The notes: a model not told the origin generated them from the letters alone. A stretch of DNA of 7,606 nt from JAAFIP01 sp043772355 (GCA_043772355.1 JAYVGI010000018.1:1-7606), one strand, 5' to 3'; positions 1-6,268 are shown, counted from the stretch's first letter. Made by a program: numbers and translations.

Positions 1-2
1 GG

Positions 3-101
3 GATGAAATCATTGACAACAAAATGGTCGTAAAGACTGAGTTCATTCAGAAAATTCAGGCGCTGTATAAAGACGTAAATAAACAAGATCAAATTTCGTG
101 A
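3..101 (+). CDS. 3' end of an unrecognised AT-rich gene (partial)
   Basis: An open frame enters from the left edge and ends at TGA 99-101, giving 32 C-terminal residues that start DEIIDNKMVVK and finish NKQDQIS. The tail is lysine-rich, polar and probably helical. It has no cysteine, no membrane segment and no motif I can assign to a family. By my count 35 of the first 101 bases are G or C, far below the GC-rich genes further right, so a horizontally acquired or accessory gene is plausible. It could also be a chance open frame, because only 33 codons are visible. The other two plus-strand frames are closed within the first few codons. The function is unknown. Confidence 0.45.
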   Translation, partial: DEIIDNKMVVKTEFIQKIQALYKDVNKQDQIS

Positions 102-184
102 GGCTCAGCGGCAGGTAGCGATCAAGGAGCGGAGAAGTTTGGAGTCAGGGCTGCGCCGAACATCAGGCGGCTTTTAGTGCCACT

Positions 185-199
185 GCTTGCAAAGCAAGC
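185..199. repeat. Small stem-loop
   Basis: GCTTGC (185-190) and GCAAGC (194-199) are perfect reverse complements around AAA. The outer flanks GCCA and TGGC can extend the stem past a small internal mismatch. No U-tract follows. Role unknown. Confidence 0.5.
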
Positions 200-293
200 C
201 ACTGGCCTAGCAAGTTTTGCATTGAGGTCGGCATCGATTCCAGCTACGTGGAGACGGCATCGAATATGGCCTTGAGTTGCTCTGTTGCAGAGC

Positions 294-313
294 GCTTACC
301 TGTGCAGGTAAGC
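294..313. repeat. 9-bp inverted repeat with 2-nt centre
   Basis: GCTTACCTG (294-302) and CAGGTAAGC (305-313) are perfect reverse complements separated by TG. As DNA this is a near-palindromic 20-bp site, a size suited to a dimeric DNA-binding protein or a recombinase. It ends 11 bp before the core of repeat copy 1. It is not followed by a T-run. Confidence 0.6.
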
Positions 314-324
314 AGACCGAAAAT

Positions 325-367
325 GCTATATTTTCAGTAGCTTCTTACGCTATATTTCATTGGGCTA
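325..367 (+). repeat. Dispersed intergenic repeat, copy 1
   Basis: This is a full copy of the GCTA-N9-TAGC-N21-GGCTA element: GCTA 325-328, TAGC 338-341, GGCTA 363-367, followed by CAGCC. The left flank AAAATGCTATAT (320-331) is identical over 12 bases to copy 5 at 5469-5480. Against copy 2 on the opposite strand I count 34 identities over 43 positions. Confidence 0.8.
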
Positions 368-405
368 CAGCCGTATTTGGCACCTAAAAAGTGCGTAAAA
401 AACCC

Positions 406-434
406 TTGAAACCTGGCAAACCAACGTTTTAAAT
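406..434 (+). promoter_or_regulatory. Candidate sigma-70 promoter of the toxin-antitoxin operon
   Basis: TTGAAA (406-411, five of six matches to TTGACA) is separated by 17 bp from TTAAAT (429-434, four of six matches to TATAAT) in AT-rich DNA. Transcription would begin near 441. A dyad TCAC-ATC-GTGA at 479-489 lies between there and the toxin start, so it is a possible operator for the RHH antitoxin. This is a prediction from sequence only. Confidence 0.4.
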
Positions 435-493
435 ATTTGAACCTCTATTTTGATGTCTAAATGATATCGTATATGCTGTCACATCGTGATAAT

Positions 494-937
494 ATGTCAA
501 ATATGCAGGTTGAAAAAATCATTGTGGATACCAATGTGCTGGTGTCGGCCTTTACCAGTGCCAACGGCGCGTCGCGCGAGGTGCTGCGCAGGCTGTTGAC
601 TGGGCGGGCGCGGGCCTTGGTCTCAGTGGCCTTGTACAGCGAGTATTGCGACGTGCTGGGTCGGGCTGATTTTTTGAGTCGCTGCCCGCTCAGGCCTGCT
701 GAAATACAAGAGTTGTTTGCTGCATTTTTGGCAATTACCGAGCCTGTGGAGCTGTATTTTTCGTGGCGACCCAATTTGCGCGATGAAGGGGATAACCATG
801 TGTACGAGCTGGCGGTAGCTGCGCTGGACGCACCACTGCTTACCTACAACCAGCGCGACTTTATGCATGCGCAGCTAAAATTTCCATCATTGCAAATCAT
901 GAGCCCCAGTCAGTGGCTGCAATTACCGAGGCCTTAA
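494..937 (+). CDS. PIN-domain toxin of a toxin-antitoxin system (COG1569/VapC-like)
   Basis: This is a predicted Mg2+-dependent endoribonuclease that would act on cellular RNA when free of its antitoxin. From the ATG at 494 it has 147 residues, one PIN domain. The N-terminal strand IIVDTNVLVSAF carries the first acidic residue D12 and N14. E50 lies in the YSEY segment. A cluster RDEGDNHVYELAVAA gives D97 and D100, and TYNQRDF gives D122, so the acidic set expected for the fold is present. The pattern matches the 'putative toxin component, PIN family' group better than classical short VapC. Start choice is uncertain: the frame also has ATGs at 461 and 503, and none has a good Shine-Dalgarno. 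I prefer 494 or 503 because PIN proteins begin just before the DTN strand. The antitoxin gene begins 2 nt after the stop, so the two form an operon with the toxin first. Confidence 0.85.
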   Translation: MSNMQVEKIIVDTNVLVSAFTSANGASREVLRRLLTGRARALVSVALYSEYCDVLGRADFLSRCPLRPAEIQELFAAFLAITEPVELYFSWRPNLRDEGDNHVYELAVAALDAPLLTYNQRDFMHAQLKFPSLQIMSPSQWLQLPRP

Positions 938-939
938 CC

Positions 940-1167
940 ATGTCTACACTCACCATCCGTCTGCCCGATGCCAAACACGAGCGCCTGAAAGACCTGGCCC
1001 GCAGTAAACGCGTGAGCGTGAACAAGCTGTTTGAAGAATGGGCCACCATCGCACTGGTGCAGCAAGAGGCGCTGGCCAGCTACGAGCTAAGCAAATCGCG
1101 TGGTGACCGCGCACGCGGCCTGGAGCTGCTGGACCAGTTGGATGCACATTTTCAAAACGCTACTTGA
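940..1167 (+). CDS. Ribbon-helix-helix antitoxin (CopG/Arc type) paired with the PIN toxin
   Basis: A 75-residue protein. STLTIRLP (residues 2-9) is the DNA-contacting beta strand. Helices follow at about 11-22 (KHERLKDLA) and 26-40 (SVNKLFEEWATIALV), the standard RHH layout for a dimer that binds operator DNA. The polar C-terminal half (about 41-75) would wrap the toxin active site and is likely disordered when free. The ATG at 940 has GAGG at 928-931, 8 nt upstream, inside the toxin's last codons. An in-frame GTG at 913 would add nine residues but lacks the family's usual start. The 2-nt gap after the toxin stop suggests translational coupling. By family knowledge the antitoxin, alone or with the toxin, represses the operon promoter. 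The antitoxin role rests on fold and position, not on a recognised named pair. Confidence 0.8.
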   Translation: MSTLTIRLPDAKHERLKDLARSKRVSVNKLFEEWATIALVQQEALASYELSKSRGDRARGLELLDQLDAHFQNAT

Positions 1168-1215
1168 TGCTGTGTTTGCAGTGTCAACTCATCACGTTTT
1201 TAAATAGTAGGGCCG

Positions 1216-1258
1216 TAGCCCAATAAAATAGAAAGTAAGCAGCTAGTGAAAAAGTAGT
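1216..1258 (-). repeat. Dispersed intergenic repeat, copy 2 (inverted)
   Basis: Read on the minus strand: ACTA (1255-1258), N9, TAGC (1242-1245), N21, GGCTA (1216-1220), then CGGCC. The spacing is identical to copy 1, with one mismatch in the first tetranucleotide. It lies in the gap between the convergent antitoxin and GST genes and faces copy 1 across the toxin-antitoxin module. GGGC-CGTA-GCCC at 1210-1221 can form a small hairpin but has no following T-run. Confidence 0.75.
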
Positions 1259-1306
1259 GATTAGGCTTGACCGGTGACAGACGCACGCCCAGCTTCGGCG
1301 CAACGC

Positions 1307-2011
1307 CTACGCGTAGTACCTGCTACGCATCCGCTCGCAGTACGCCACTAGCTGCGGATACTTCAGTGCATGCTGCTTGAGAGGCGACTCGATGGGAGGC
1401 CACACCAGGTTGGCCAAAAATGCGTATCCGGTTGCGTCAAGTGAGCACGGCTCGCTGCCCATAAAGTAGGGTTTGTCGGCCAAGAAAGTGGCCAGCGCGG
1501 TGATGTCGCGCATGCCCAGGGCGTATATCTCGGCTTGGCTGTGGCGGCCCATGCCGTGGCTGTGCAGGCTTTTGACCAGGCCGCGCCGTGCCAGGGTAGG
1601 CACAAACCATTTGAAGGGCAAGGGCATGGTGTCAAAAAACGCCGCCTTGGTCAGCGCCCAGCCTGTGGGCTCTATCCAGCGGGTGTAGACCACGGCCCAG
1701 TACAGGTGTTCTTCCATCAGGCGCTGGTAGGCCAGGGCGGTGGCTTGTTGCTCGGTGCTGAGCCAGCCGTCGAGTTGGTCGCCATGGGTTTGCTTGAGGT
1801 AGTCGATGATCAGGCTGGAGTCGGCCACCACCTTGCCGCCGTCGTTGATATAAGGCAGCTTGCCTTTAGGTGCTTTCATCAGGTCTTGCATCTTGCCGGG
1901 CGGTGCCTCAAAGGGCAGGGCGGCCATGCGCAGATAGGTCTCCAGCTTCATGCAAAACGGGCTGGCGTTGGGCAGGCCGAAGGCGGGGTCGAATTGGTAA
2001 AGTGTGATCAT
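1307..2011 (-). CDS. Glutathione S-transferase family protein, metaxin/FAXC-like
   Basis: A 234-residue cytoplasmic protein with a thioredoxin-like N-terminal domain (about 1-75) and an all-helical C-terminal domain (about 90-230). The opening ITLYQFDP and the segment SPFCMKLETYL (17-27) place a Ser-Pro-Phe-Cys site at the usual GST active position. GKLPYI holds the cis-proline (P53), and ADSSLI (63-68) is the glutathione gamma-glutamyl contact motif. SLDATGYAFLA (190-200) is the helix N-cap region of the C domain. The wording of the N-terminus resembles the FAXC/metaxin-like GST branch, so substrate and reaction are open; classical conjugation is not assured. The ATG at 2011 has no clear Shine-Dalgarno. 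The gene lies 87 bp downstream of the FAD oxidoreductase on the same strand, with repeat copy 3 between, so the two may share a transcript. Confidence 0.85.
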   Translation of the reverse strand: MITLYQFDPAFGLPNASPFCMKLETYLRMAALPFEAPPGKMQDLMKAPKGKLPYINDGGKVVADSSLIIDYLKQTHGDQLDGWLSTEQQATALAYQRLMEEHLYWAVVYTRWIEPTGWALTKAAFFDTMPLPFKWFVPTLARRGLVKSLHSHGMGRHSQAEIYALGMRDITALATFLADKPYFMGSEPCSLDATGYAFLANLVWPPIESPLKQHALKYPQLVAYCERMRSRYYA

Positions 2012-2039
2012 GAGAGTGGATGCATTTGAAATGCTATGC

Positions 2040-2082
2040 GCTAGCTAAATAATAGCTGCTTGCGCTTTATTCTAGGTGGCTA
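2040..2082 (+). repeat. Dispersed intergenic repeat, copy 3
   Basis: GCTA (2040-2043), N9, TAGC (2053-2056), N21 beginning TGCTTGCGC, GGCTA (2078-2082), then AAGGC. The spacing is exact. A further AAATGCTAT at 2029-2037 resembles the left flank of copies 1 and 5. It occupies most of the 87-bp gap between the oxidoreductase and GST genes, reading opposite to them, so it would be transcribed in any message covering both genes. Confidence 0.8.
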
Positions 2083-2098
2083 AAGGCTCTACAGCGCA

Positions 2099-3517
2099 TT
2101 ATTTTTGCGCCACCATCAGCTTTGGCATATTGCCTGCAGCCGCCATCGCCTGGCTGCGCAGTTTCTCCAAAATAGCCATTTTCCCAGCATCGTTGCGGTC
2201 CGCTGAAGCCATCACTTTGCCAAAGCCGTCCAAGCGGCTAGCGCGCATCCACTCGCGCAGGGTTTTGTCTTGGCTCCATTGCATTTGGTTCATCATATTG
2301 GCGGCCATGGTGTGCACATAGCCCGTGACGTTTTCGGGGAAGGGCACGTTACCGCACAGTTTGTTCTTTTGGGCATCGTCAGCGTAGTGCGCCTCTACAT
2401 ACGCGATCATTGCGCAGCTAAAGCTGGGCAAGGGTGCGCGCACCAGTTGCAGCACAATCTTGCCGGGCTGAAAAATCGGCTGCAGAGGCCGGGGCTCTAT
2501 GGCCGATGCCGTGCAGTCGATGTACAAGGTGCCTGGCTCCATGGGCACACGCCCGCCGTTCATCACCATGGCACCCGGTTCAATGCTTTGCACGCGGCCC
2601 TGGCGCACCACGTCGGTAATGCGGCGCAGTAGCGCCACTTCGCCTTTGGAGATGGTCGCAAAGTGGAACATGCTGGGCGTGTGCTCGGGGTAAATGCGCA
2701 GCATCTGGTTCGCAGCCTCCAGGCGCAAGAATAAATCGTTGGCGCTGGTGGCCGTGGCGAGGCATTCCATTTGCGCGGCTTGTCCACCGATAGACTCGTT
2801 GAAAAATTCATTGCCTGGCTGGGTGCACAGGCGGTTCACCAACCAAGAGTCGCGCGGCATCACCCAGGTGATAGCCTCGGGCGGCACACCGCAGCTCTGC
2901 AGCCAAATGCCTACGTCCATGGCGGTTTTGCCTGCGCCGAGAATGCAGTAGCGTGTGGGGCGGGGGATCTTGCTCTGCCACAGTTGGGCCAGTGCATTGG
3001 GCGTGGCGAGCCTTACGCCCTGCGCAACACTGAATTTCGGAGTGTGGGTAGATGGTACTTTGGGGCCAAAATACACGGCATCGACCACCCGTTTGCGCAC
3101 GGTGACTTGGGTTTGCGCGCCAGACAAGATGGACTCAAAGCGGGCCACGCCTTCGGTCTCGCCCAGGTAATTGCACATGGGGTGGTAGCTCACGCGGCCA
3201 CTGGCCAGCAGCTTTTGCTGCATCACTTTGTCGTAGTAGCCGGTCACCTCCGCTCCTGATGCCAGCTCGTACAGGCCTTGGTTGACGCCCATGGTGTCTT
3301 TGCGGTGGGTGCCCAGCTCCAGCGAGTTCACGCCGTAAAAGGCTGAGGGCTGGTGCAAACTGACAAACGGGTAGGCATCGTTCCAATGGCCACCGGGCTT
3401 GGCGTGCTTGTCTACGATGGTGATGTGTGCGCCCGTCTCCTGCACCAGCGTGTCGGCAAACGCCATGCCTGATGCACCGCTGCCAATGATCAAATAGTCG
3501 GTCTCAAAGCTGTCCAT
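2099..3517 (-). CDS. FAD/NAD(P)-binding oxidoreductase, flavin monooxygenase-like
   Basis: A 472-residue cytoplasmic flavoprotein with two dinucleotide-binding folds. The first is LIIGSGASG (9-17, GxGxxG), followed by IVDK with the ribose-binding acid D36 and then PGGHW (41-45), typical of flavin-dependent monooxygenase-like proteins. The second is CILGAGKTAMD (191-201) for NAD(P)H. YIDCTAS (332-338) resembles the late FAD-contacting motif. YFGPKVPSTHTPKF (149-162) sits where FMOs carry their FxGxxxHxxx(Y/F) signature but departs from it, so I would not call a true FMO or Baeyer-Villiger enzyme. The substrate is unknown. The ATG at 3517 is supported by AAGGA (complement of 3524-3528), 6 nt upstream. 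It is the first gene of a probable two-gene unit with the GST and diverges from the DUF2784-like gene across 98 bp. Confidence 0.85.
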   Translation of the reverse strand: MDSFETDYLIIGSGASGMAFADTLVQETGAHITIVDKHAKPGGHWNDAYPFVSLHQPSAFYGVNSLELGTHRKDTMGVNQGLYELASGAEVTGYYDKVMQQKLLASGRVSYHPMCNYLGETEGVARFESILSGAQTQVTVRKRVVDAVYFGPKVPSTHTPKFSVAQGVRLATPNALAQLWQSKIPRPTRYCILGAGKTAMDVGIWLQSCGVPPEAITWVMPRDSWLVNRLCTQPGNEFFNESIGGQAAQMECLATATSANDLFLRLEAANQMLRIYPEHTPSMFHFATISKGEVALLRRITDVVRQGRVQSIEPGAMVMNGGRVPMEPGTLYIDCTASAIEPRPLQPIFQPGKIVLQLVRAPLPSFSCAMIAYVEAHYADDAQKNKLCGNVPFPENVTGYVHTMAANMMNQMQWSQDKTLREWMRASRLDGFGKVMASADRNDAGKMAILEKLRSQAMAAAGNMPKLMVAQK

Positions 3518-3615
3518 ATGCTGTCCTTGCGGGATGGAGGTGGGGCGACAGCCATGCTAGCACAGCAGAGTGGTTTCCACGCACTACTGCTGGCAGGGCT
3601 GGTTAAACTGCGTGG

Positions 3616-3990
3616 GTGCTGTACCCCTTGCTCAACCTGCTGTGCCACGTGTTGCATTTGGCCTTCATCCTGTTTATGGTGCTGGGCTGGATGTTTGCGC
3701 CCCTGCAAGCCGCGCACTTGGGCCTGGTGCTGGCCATGCTGGGCTGCTGGTTTGTACTGGGCCGCTGGCTAGGCGCAGGCTACTGCCCCATTACCGACCT
3801 GCACTGGCGCATCAAAGCCGCAATAGGCCCCGGCCGGCCGCCTGAGAGCTACATTCACTTTGTCCTGGCCCAGATGGGCTGGACGCTGAACCCCAGCCAG
3901 CCAGACCGCACCGTAGGCCTGTGCGCCCTGGGCATAGCGCTGCTCTCTGTGCTGGTCAATCTGGCGCGCTGGGCGGGGTGGTTTGGATAA
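3616..3990 (+). CDS. Small inner-membrane protein, DUF2784-like
   Basis: A 124-residue protein with three hydrophobic segments at about 3-27, 34-53 and 100-120, so it is predicted to sit in the inner membrane. Between segments 2 and 3 lies CPITDLHWRIK (57-67), followed by a PESYIHF stretch. A conserved Cys-Pro-(Leu/Ile)-Thr after two membrane helices is the hallmark I associate with DUF2784, whose function is not known. The start is GTG at 3616. The frame is closed by TAA at 3604-3606, so the only other candidates are CTG/TTG codons just downstream (for example TTG 3628). No convincing Shine-Dalgarno precedes it. It is divergent from the oxidoreductase and about 190 bp ahead of the serine hydrolase. 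The family assignment is from memory of the motif. Confidence 0.7.
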   Translation: MLYPLLNLLCHVLHLAFILFMVLGWMFAPLQAAHLGLVLAMLGCWFVLGRWLGAGYCPITDLHWRIKAAIGPGRPPESYIHFVLAQMGWTLNPSQPDRTVGLCALGIALLSVLVNLARWAGWFG

Positions 3991-4027
3991 AACCGGCTAG
4001 GTCTGCGTCAATGTCCAGTTTGCGGTT

Positions 4028-4070
4028 GCTGCATATACTATAGCTGATACATCAATATTAAAGCTGGCTA
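4028..4070 (+). repeat. Dispersed intergenic repeat, copy 4
   Basis: GCTG (4028-4031, one mismatch to GCTA), N9, TAGC (4041-4044), N21, GGCTA (4066-4070), then GAGCG. The spacing is exact although the N21 interior has diverged most of the complete copies. It lies in the 191-bp gap upstream of the serine hydrolase. Confidence 0.7.
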
Positions 4071-4181
4071 GAGCGCCATTCTCATTAAAATTGGTCTGCT
4101 GGGTTGCTCACGATACTTGACATGGGCCCGAAAATTACCGTCCTTGCGCGTTAACATACGGGTTACATAACGGAGACAACG

Positions 4182-5456
4182 ATGCAAACCAAAACGACAC
4201 TCGCCATGCTGGCGCTGACCGCGCAATTGACGTTGACCGGGCAGGCGCTGGCCCAGCCCCTACCCACAGCGGCGCCCGAAAGCGTGGGTTTTTCCAGCCA
4301 ACGCTTGAAAAACATAGACACTTTCTTTGCCAGCGAGATGGCGCAAAAGCGCGTGCCCGGCGCGGTAGTGGCTATCGCACGCAATGGCAAGCTGGTGTAC
4401 TTCAAAGCCTTCGGCCAAGCCGATCCGGTCAAAGGCATAGCGATGAACACCGAGACCATCTTTCAACTGGCCTCCATGACAAAGATCCAGGCCGCAGTGG
4501 GCGCGCTGGCGCTCACTGAGCAAGGCAAGCTGCCGCTGCAAAGCAAGCTGGCCGACTACTTTCCCGCTTATGGCACCATGGCCGTCGGTGTGCCCACGCC
4601 CGACGGTAAATTCACCACCGAGCCGCAAAAGCGCCCCATCCTCATTCACGATCTGTTTCGCCATACCTCGGGCCTGACCTACGGTGGTCGGCCTGATGGC
4701 GGCAGCCCCATCGCAGCCCTGTGGCCCAGCGGCGGCGCAGCGCAAACCATGGGCAGCGCCAGCGAGTTTGCCAACGCCATCACCAAGCTGCCTCTGGTGT
4801 ACCAACCAGGCACGGTGTTTGAGTACAGCCTGTCGTTTGACGTGCTGGGCGCGGTGGTTGAGAAAATCAGCGGCACCACTCTGGGCGGCCATCTGAATGA
4901 GACGGTGTGGAAGCCTCTGAAAATGACGGACACCACCTTCCGCCCCAGCGAGGCGCAAATGGCCCGTGTAGCCCGCCCGTTCCCCAACAACCCGCTGGAC
5001 GGCAAGCCGCAATCCATCGCTGCGTTGACCCGCGCAGCCACTTTCGACTGCGGCGGTGCCTGCGCCTTTGGCAGCATGGGTGACTACATTCGCTTTGGGC
5101 AGATGCTGCTCAACGGCGGCACTTTGGACGCAGCCCAAGTGCTCAGCCCTGCGATGGTGCAGCTGATGACCAGCGACCATCTGGGGACGGGTATCCAAAA
5201 CCGCGTAGCCAATGTGGAGCCGCACCGGGGCGGCTATGGTTTTGGCCTGGGTGTGGCGGTACGCATGCAGCCGGGCCAGGCCGCCGTGCCGGGCAACCCG
5301 GGCGAGTACAGCTGGAACGGGGCCAACGGCACCGGCTTTTTTGCCGATCCGAAAGAGGAGTTGGTAGTAGCCTTTGGCACCGCTGCACCGGGCGAGTTGC
5401 GCAAGTACTACCGCGAGCAGGTGCAAAACCTGGTGTACGGGGCGCTCAGCCGTTGA
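4182..5456 (+). CDS. Exported serine hydrolase, class C beta-lactamase/family VIII esterase fold
   Basis: A 424-residue precursor. A signal peptide with KTT n-region, hydrophobic core and an ALA-Q cleavage site near residue 24 predicts export to the periplasm. SMTK (98-101) is the SxxK motif with nucleophile S98 and general base K101. YSL (215-217) takes the place of the class C YxN motif, with Y215 as the second catalytic residue. WNG (378-380) replaces KTG, like the WGG of family VIII carboxylesterases. HTSGL (161-165) is also typical. These substitutions favour an esterase or amidase over a true beta-lactamase; the substrate is not readable. The only two cysteines, C290 and C294 in FDCGGACAFG, could form a disulfide after export. 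The ATG at 4182 follows GGAG (4172-4175) by 6 nt. The gene seems monocistronic and converges with the methyltransferase. Confidence 0.88.
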   Translation: MQTKTTLAMLALTAQLTLTGQALAQPLPTAAPESVGFSSQRLKNIDTFFASEMAQKRVPGAVVAIARNGKLVYFKAFGQADPVKGIAMNTETIFQLASMTKIQAAVGALALTEQGKLPLQSKLADYFPAYGTMAVGVPTPDGKFTTEPQKRPILIHDLFRHTSGLTYGGRPDGGSPIAALWPSGGAAQTMGSASEFANAITKLPLVYQPGTVFEYSLSFDVLGAVVEKISGTTLGGHLNETVWKPLKMTDTTFRPSEAQMARVARPFPNNPLDGKPQSIAALTRAATFDCGGACAFGSMGDYIRFGQMLLNGGTLDAAQVLSPAMVQLMTSDHLGTGIQNRVANVEPHRGGYGFGLGVAVRMQPGQAAVPGNPGEYSWNGANGTGFFADPKEELVVAFGTAAPGELRKYYREQVQNLVYGALSR

Positions 5457-5468
5457 GTGATGGTTATT

Positions 5469-5490
5469 AAAATGCTATATAAAACGTAGC
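5469..5490. repeat. Dispersed intergenic repeat, copy 5 (partial)
   Basis: AAAATGCTATAT (5469-5480) is identical to the left flank of copy 1. GCTA (5474-5477)-N9-TAGC (5487-5490) keeps the 5' half of the element. No GGCTA stands 21 bases further on in either direction, so this copy is truncated or diverged and its orientation is ambiguous. It sits in the 72-bp gap between two convergent genes and has no U-tract of terminator type. Confidence 0.6.
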
Positions 5491-5528
5491 AAATATCGCT
5501 GTCCAGGTAAGGTTGGGCGGATTTCAGG

Positions 5529-6158
5529 TCAACTTTTGAACGCCAGTATCTGCGCGGTGCGTTGCACACCGTCGTGGTAGCGGCCTTCTTGCAGCAGGCG
5601 CTCACCGTCGCGGGCGATGGTAAATGAAAGGCCGGTTAACTCAGCGCAAAGCTGGGCTGAGCCAGGGTACTGGCTATCGGCTGCGGCCTGCTCTTGCGCC
5701 TTGGTTTCCAACACGAATGCTCCGCCGGGTCGTAGGCTGGCGGCGATGCGCGCATAGAGTGCGCGGCGGATGTGAGCGTCGGGCTGTCCGAAAATCATGG
5801 TGATCACGTCCCACTGGGATACCCCCGGATCAAAGACCGCCAAGTCGGCGCACTGGACGTGCAAGCGGACACCACGCTCGTGGGCCAAGGCCTGGGCTTT
5901 GCCCAGCGCCACGGGCGAGAAGTCTACTGCCGTGGCGTCAAAGCCGTGCTGCGCCAGATAAGTGGCGTTGCGTCCCTCGCCTTCGCACAGGCACAGTGCG
6001 CGGCCCGCGCGTAGCTGGGGCATCACAGACACCAAAAAGTCATTGGGCGCTGTTCCGTAGGCGTAGCCAGCCTCGGCGTAGCGTAGGTCCCAGTAGCTGG
6101 GCTGATGGCGGTTTGCGCCGTCGCTCATACGGGTCTGCATGGGGGTGGTGCTGTTCAT
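5529..6158 (-). CDS. Class I SAM-dependent methyltransferase
   Basis: A 209-residue cytoplasmic protein. YWDLRYAEAGYAYGTAPNDF (22-41) is the N-terminal cap seen in small TehB-like/COG0500 methyltransferases. LCEGEGRNATYLA (57-69) is motif I, binding the SAM methionine. AVDFS (77-81) ends in the acidic residue region that contacts the ribose. CADL (103-106) is the adenine contact, and WDVITMIF and LRPGG (142-146) complete the Rossmann-like fold. The substrate is unknown; tellurite- or thiol-type small-molecule methylation is only a family-level guess. The ATG at 6158 has AGGA 8 nt upstream on the minus strand. An in-frame ATG at 6191 would add 11 basic residues but has no Shine-Dalgarno, and later ATGs at 6140 and 6128 have none either. 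It converges with the serine hydrolase and diverges from the tctC-like gene. Confidence 0.85.
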   Translation of the reverse strand: MNSTTPMQTRMSDGANRHQPSYWDLRYAEAGYAYGTAPNDFLVSVMPQLRAGRALCLCEGEGRNATYLAQHGFDATAVDFSPVALGKAQALAHERGVRLHVQCADLAVFDPGVSQWDVITMIFGQPDAHIRRALYARIAASLRPGGAFVLETKAQEQAAADSQYPGSAQLCAELTGLSFTIARDGERLLQEGRYHDGVQRTAQILAFKS

Positions 6159-6268
6159 TGCACGTGTCCTGTGTGCGCGGCTGATAGCCATAGAGCCAAA
6201 GAAAATTGCATGGGATACTTTCTGCGTACGTTGCGAGCTGACTGGTGTGATCGTACCGGAAACTACGT

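Larger units (their letters stand above)
102..493. other. Non-coding gap with two hairpins, repeat copy 1 and a promoter
   Basis: I see no credible gene here. The gap contains a stem-loop GCTTGC-AAA-GCAAGC at 185-199 and a 9-bp inverted repeat GCTTACCTG-TG-CAGGTAAGC at 294-313. It also holds a 9-base direct repeat CGGCATCGA at 229-237 and 255-263, dispersed repeat copy 1 (325-367), and an AT-rich promoter-like stretch before the toxin gene. Neither hairpin is followed by a T-run, so neither is a standard intrinsic terminator for the gene ending at 101. Confidence 0.6.

Noticed and set aside
102..320. Possible integron attC site or CRISPR-like array in the hairpin-rich gap
   Set aside because: No RYYYAAC/GTTRRRY pair with the right spacing is present, and no regularly spaced identical repeats with unique spacers exist.
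1195..1221. T-run CGTTTTTAAA and the GGGC-CGTA-GCCC hairpin as a terminator for the antitoxin or GST genes
   Set aside because: The hairpin and the T-run are in the wrong order for the plus strand, and on the minus strand the stem is only 4 bp and not directly followed by Ts.
1535..2029. A 164-codon plus-strand open frame over the GST gene, and similar frames over the oxidoreductase (2270-2632, 2771-3259)
   Set aside because: They lie opposite well-supported genes and have no recognisable domains; they are shadows of the GC-rich third codon positions.
3518..3772. An ATG-started frame (MLSLRDGG...) overlapping the DUF2784-like gene
   Set aside because: Its product is a cysteine/tryptophan-rich out-of-frame reading of the membrane protein; the 3616 frame has membrane segments and the CPITDLHW motif.
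4117..4122. A perfect TTGACA -35 box upstream of the serine hydrolase
   Set aside because: No acceptable -10 stands 15-19 bp downstream, so I did not call a promoter from it.
4260..5426. A 388-codon open frame antisense to the serine hydrolase
   Set aside because: It mirrors a GC-rich coding strand, has low-complexity Ala/Gly/His/Arg composition, no family motif and no ribosome-binding site; the plus-strand gene has clear catalytic motifs and a signal peptide.
6159..6191. An N-terminal extension of the methyltransferase to the ATG at 6191
   Set aside because: It has no ribosome-binding site and adds a basic stretch not typical of the family, while ATG 6158 has AGGA at good spacing.
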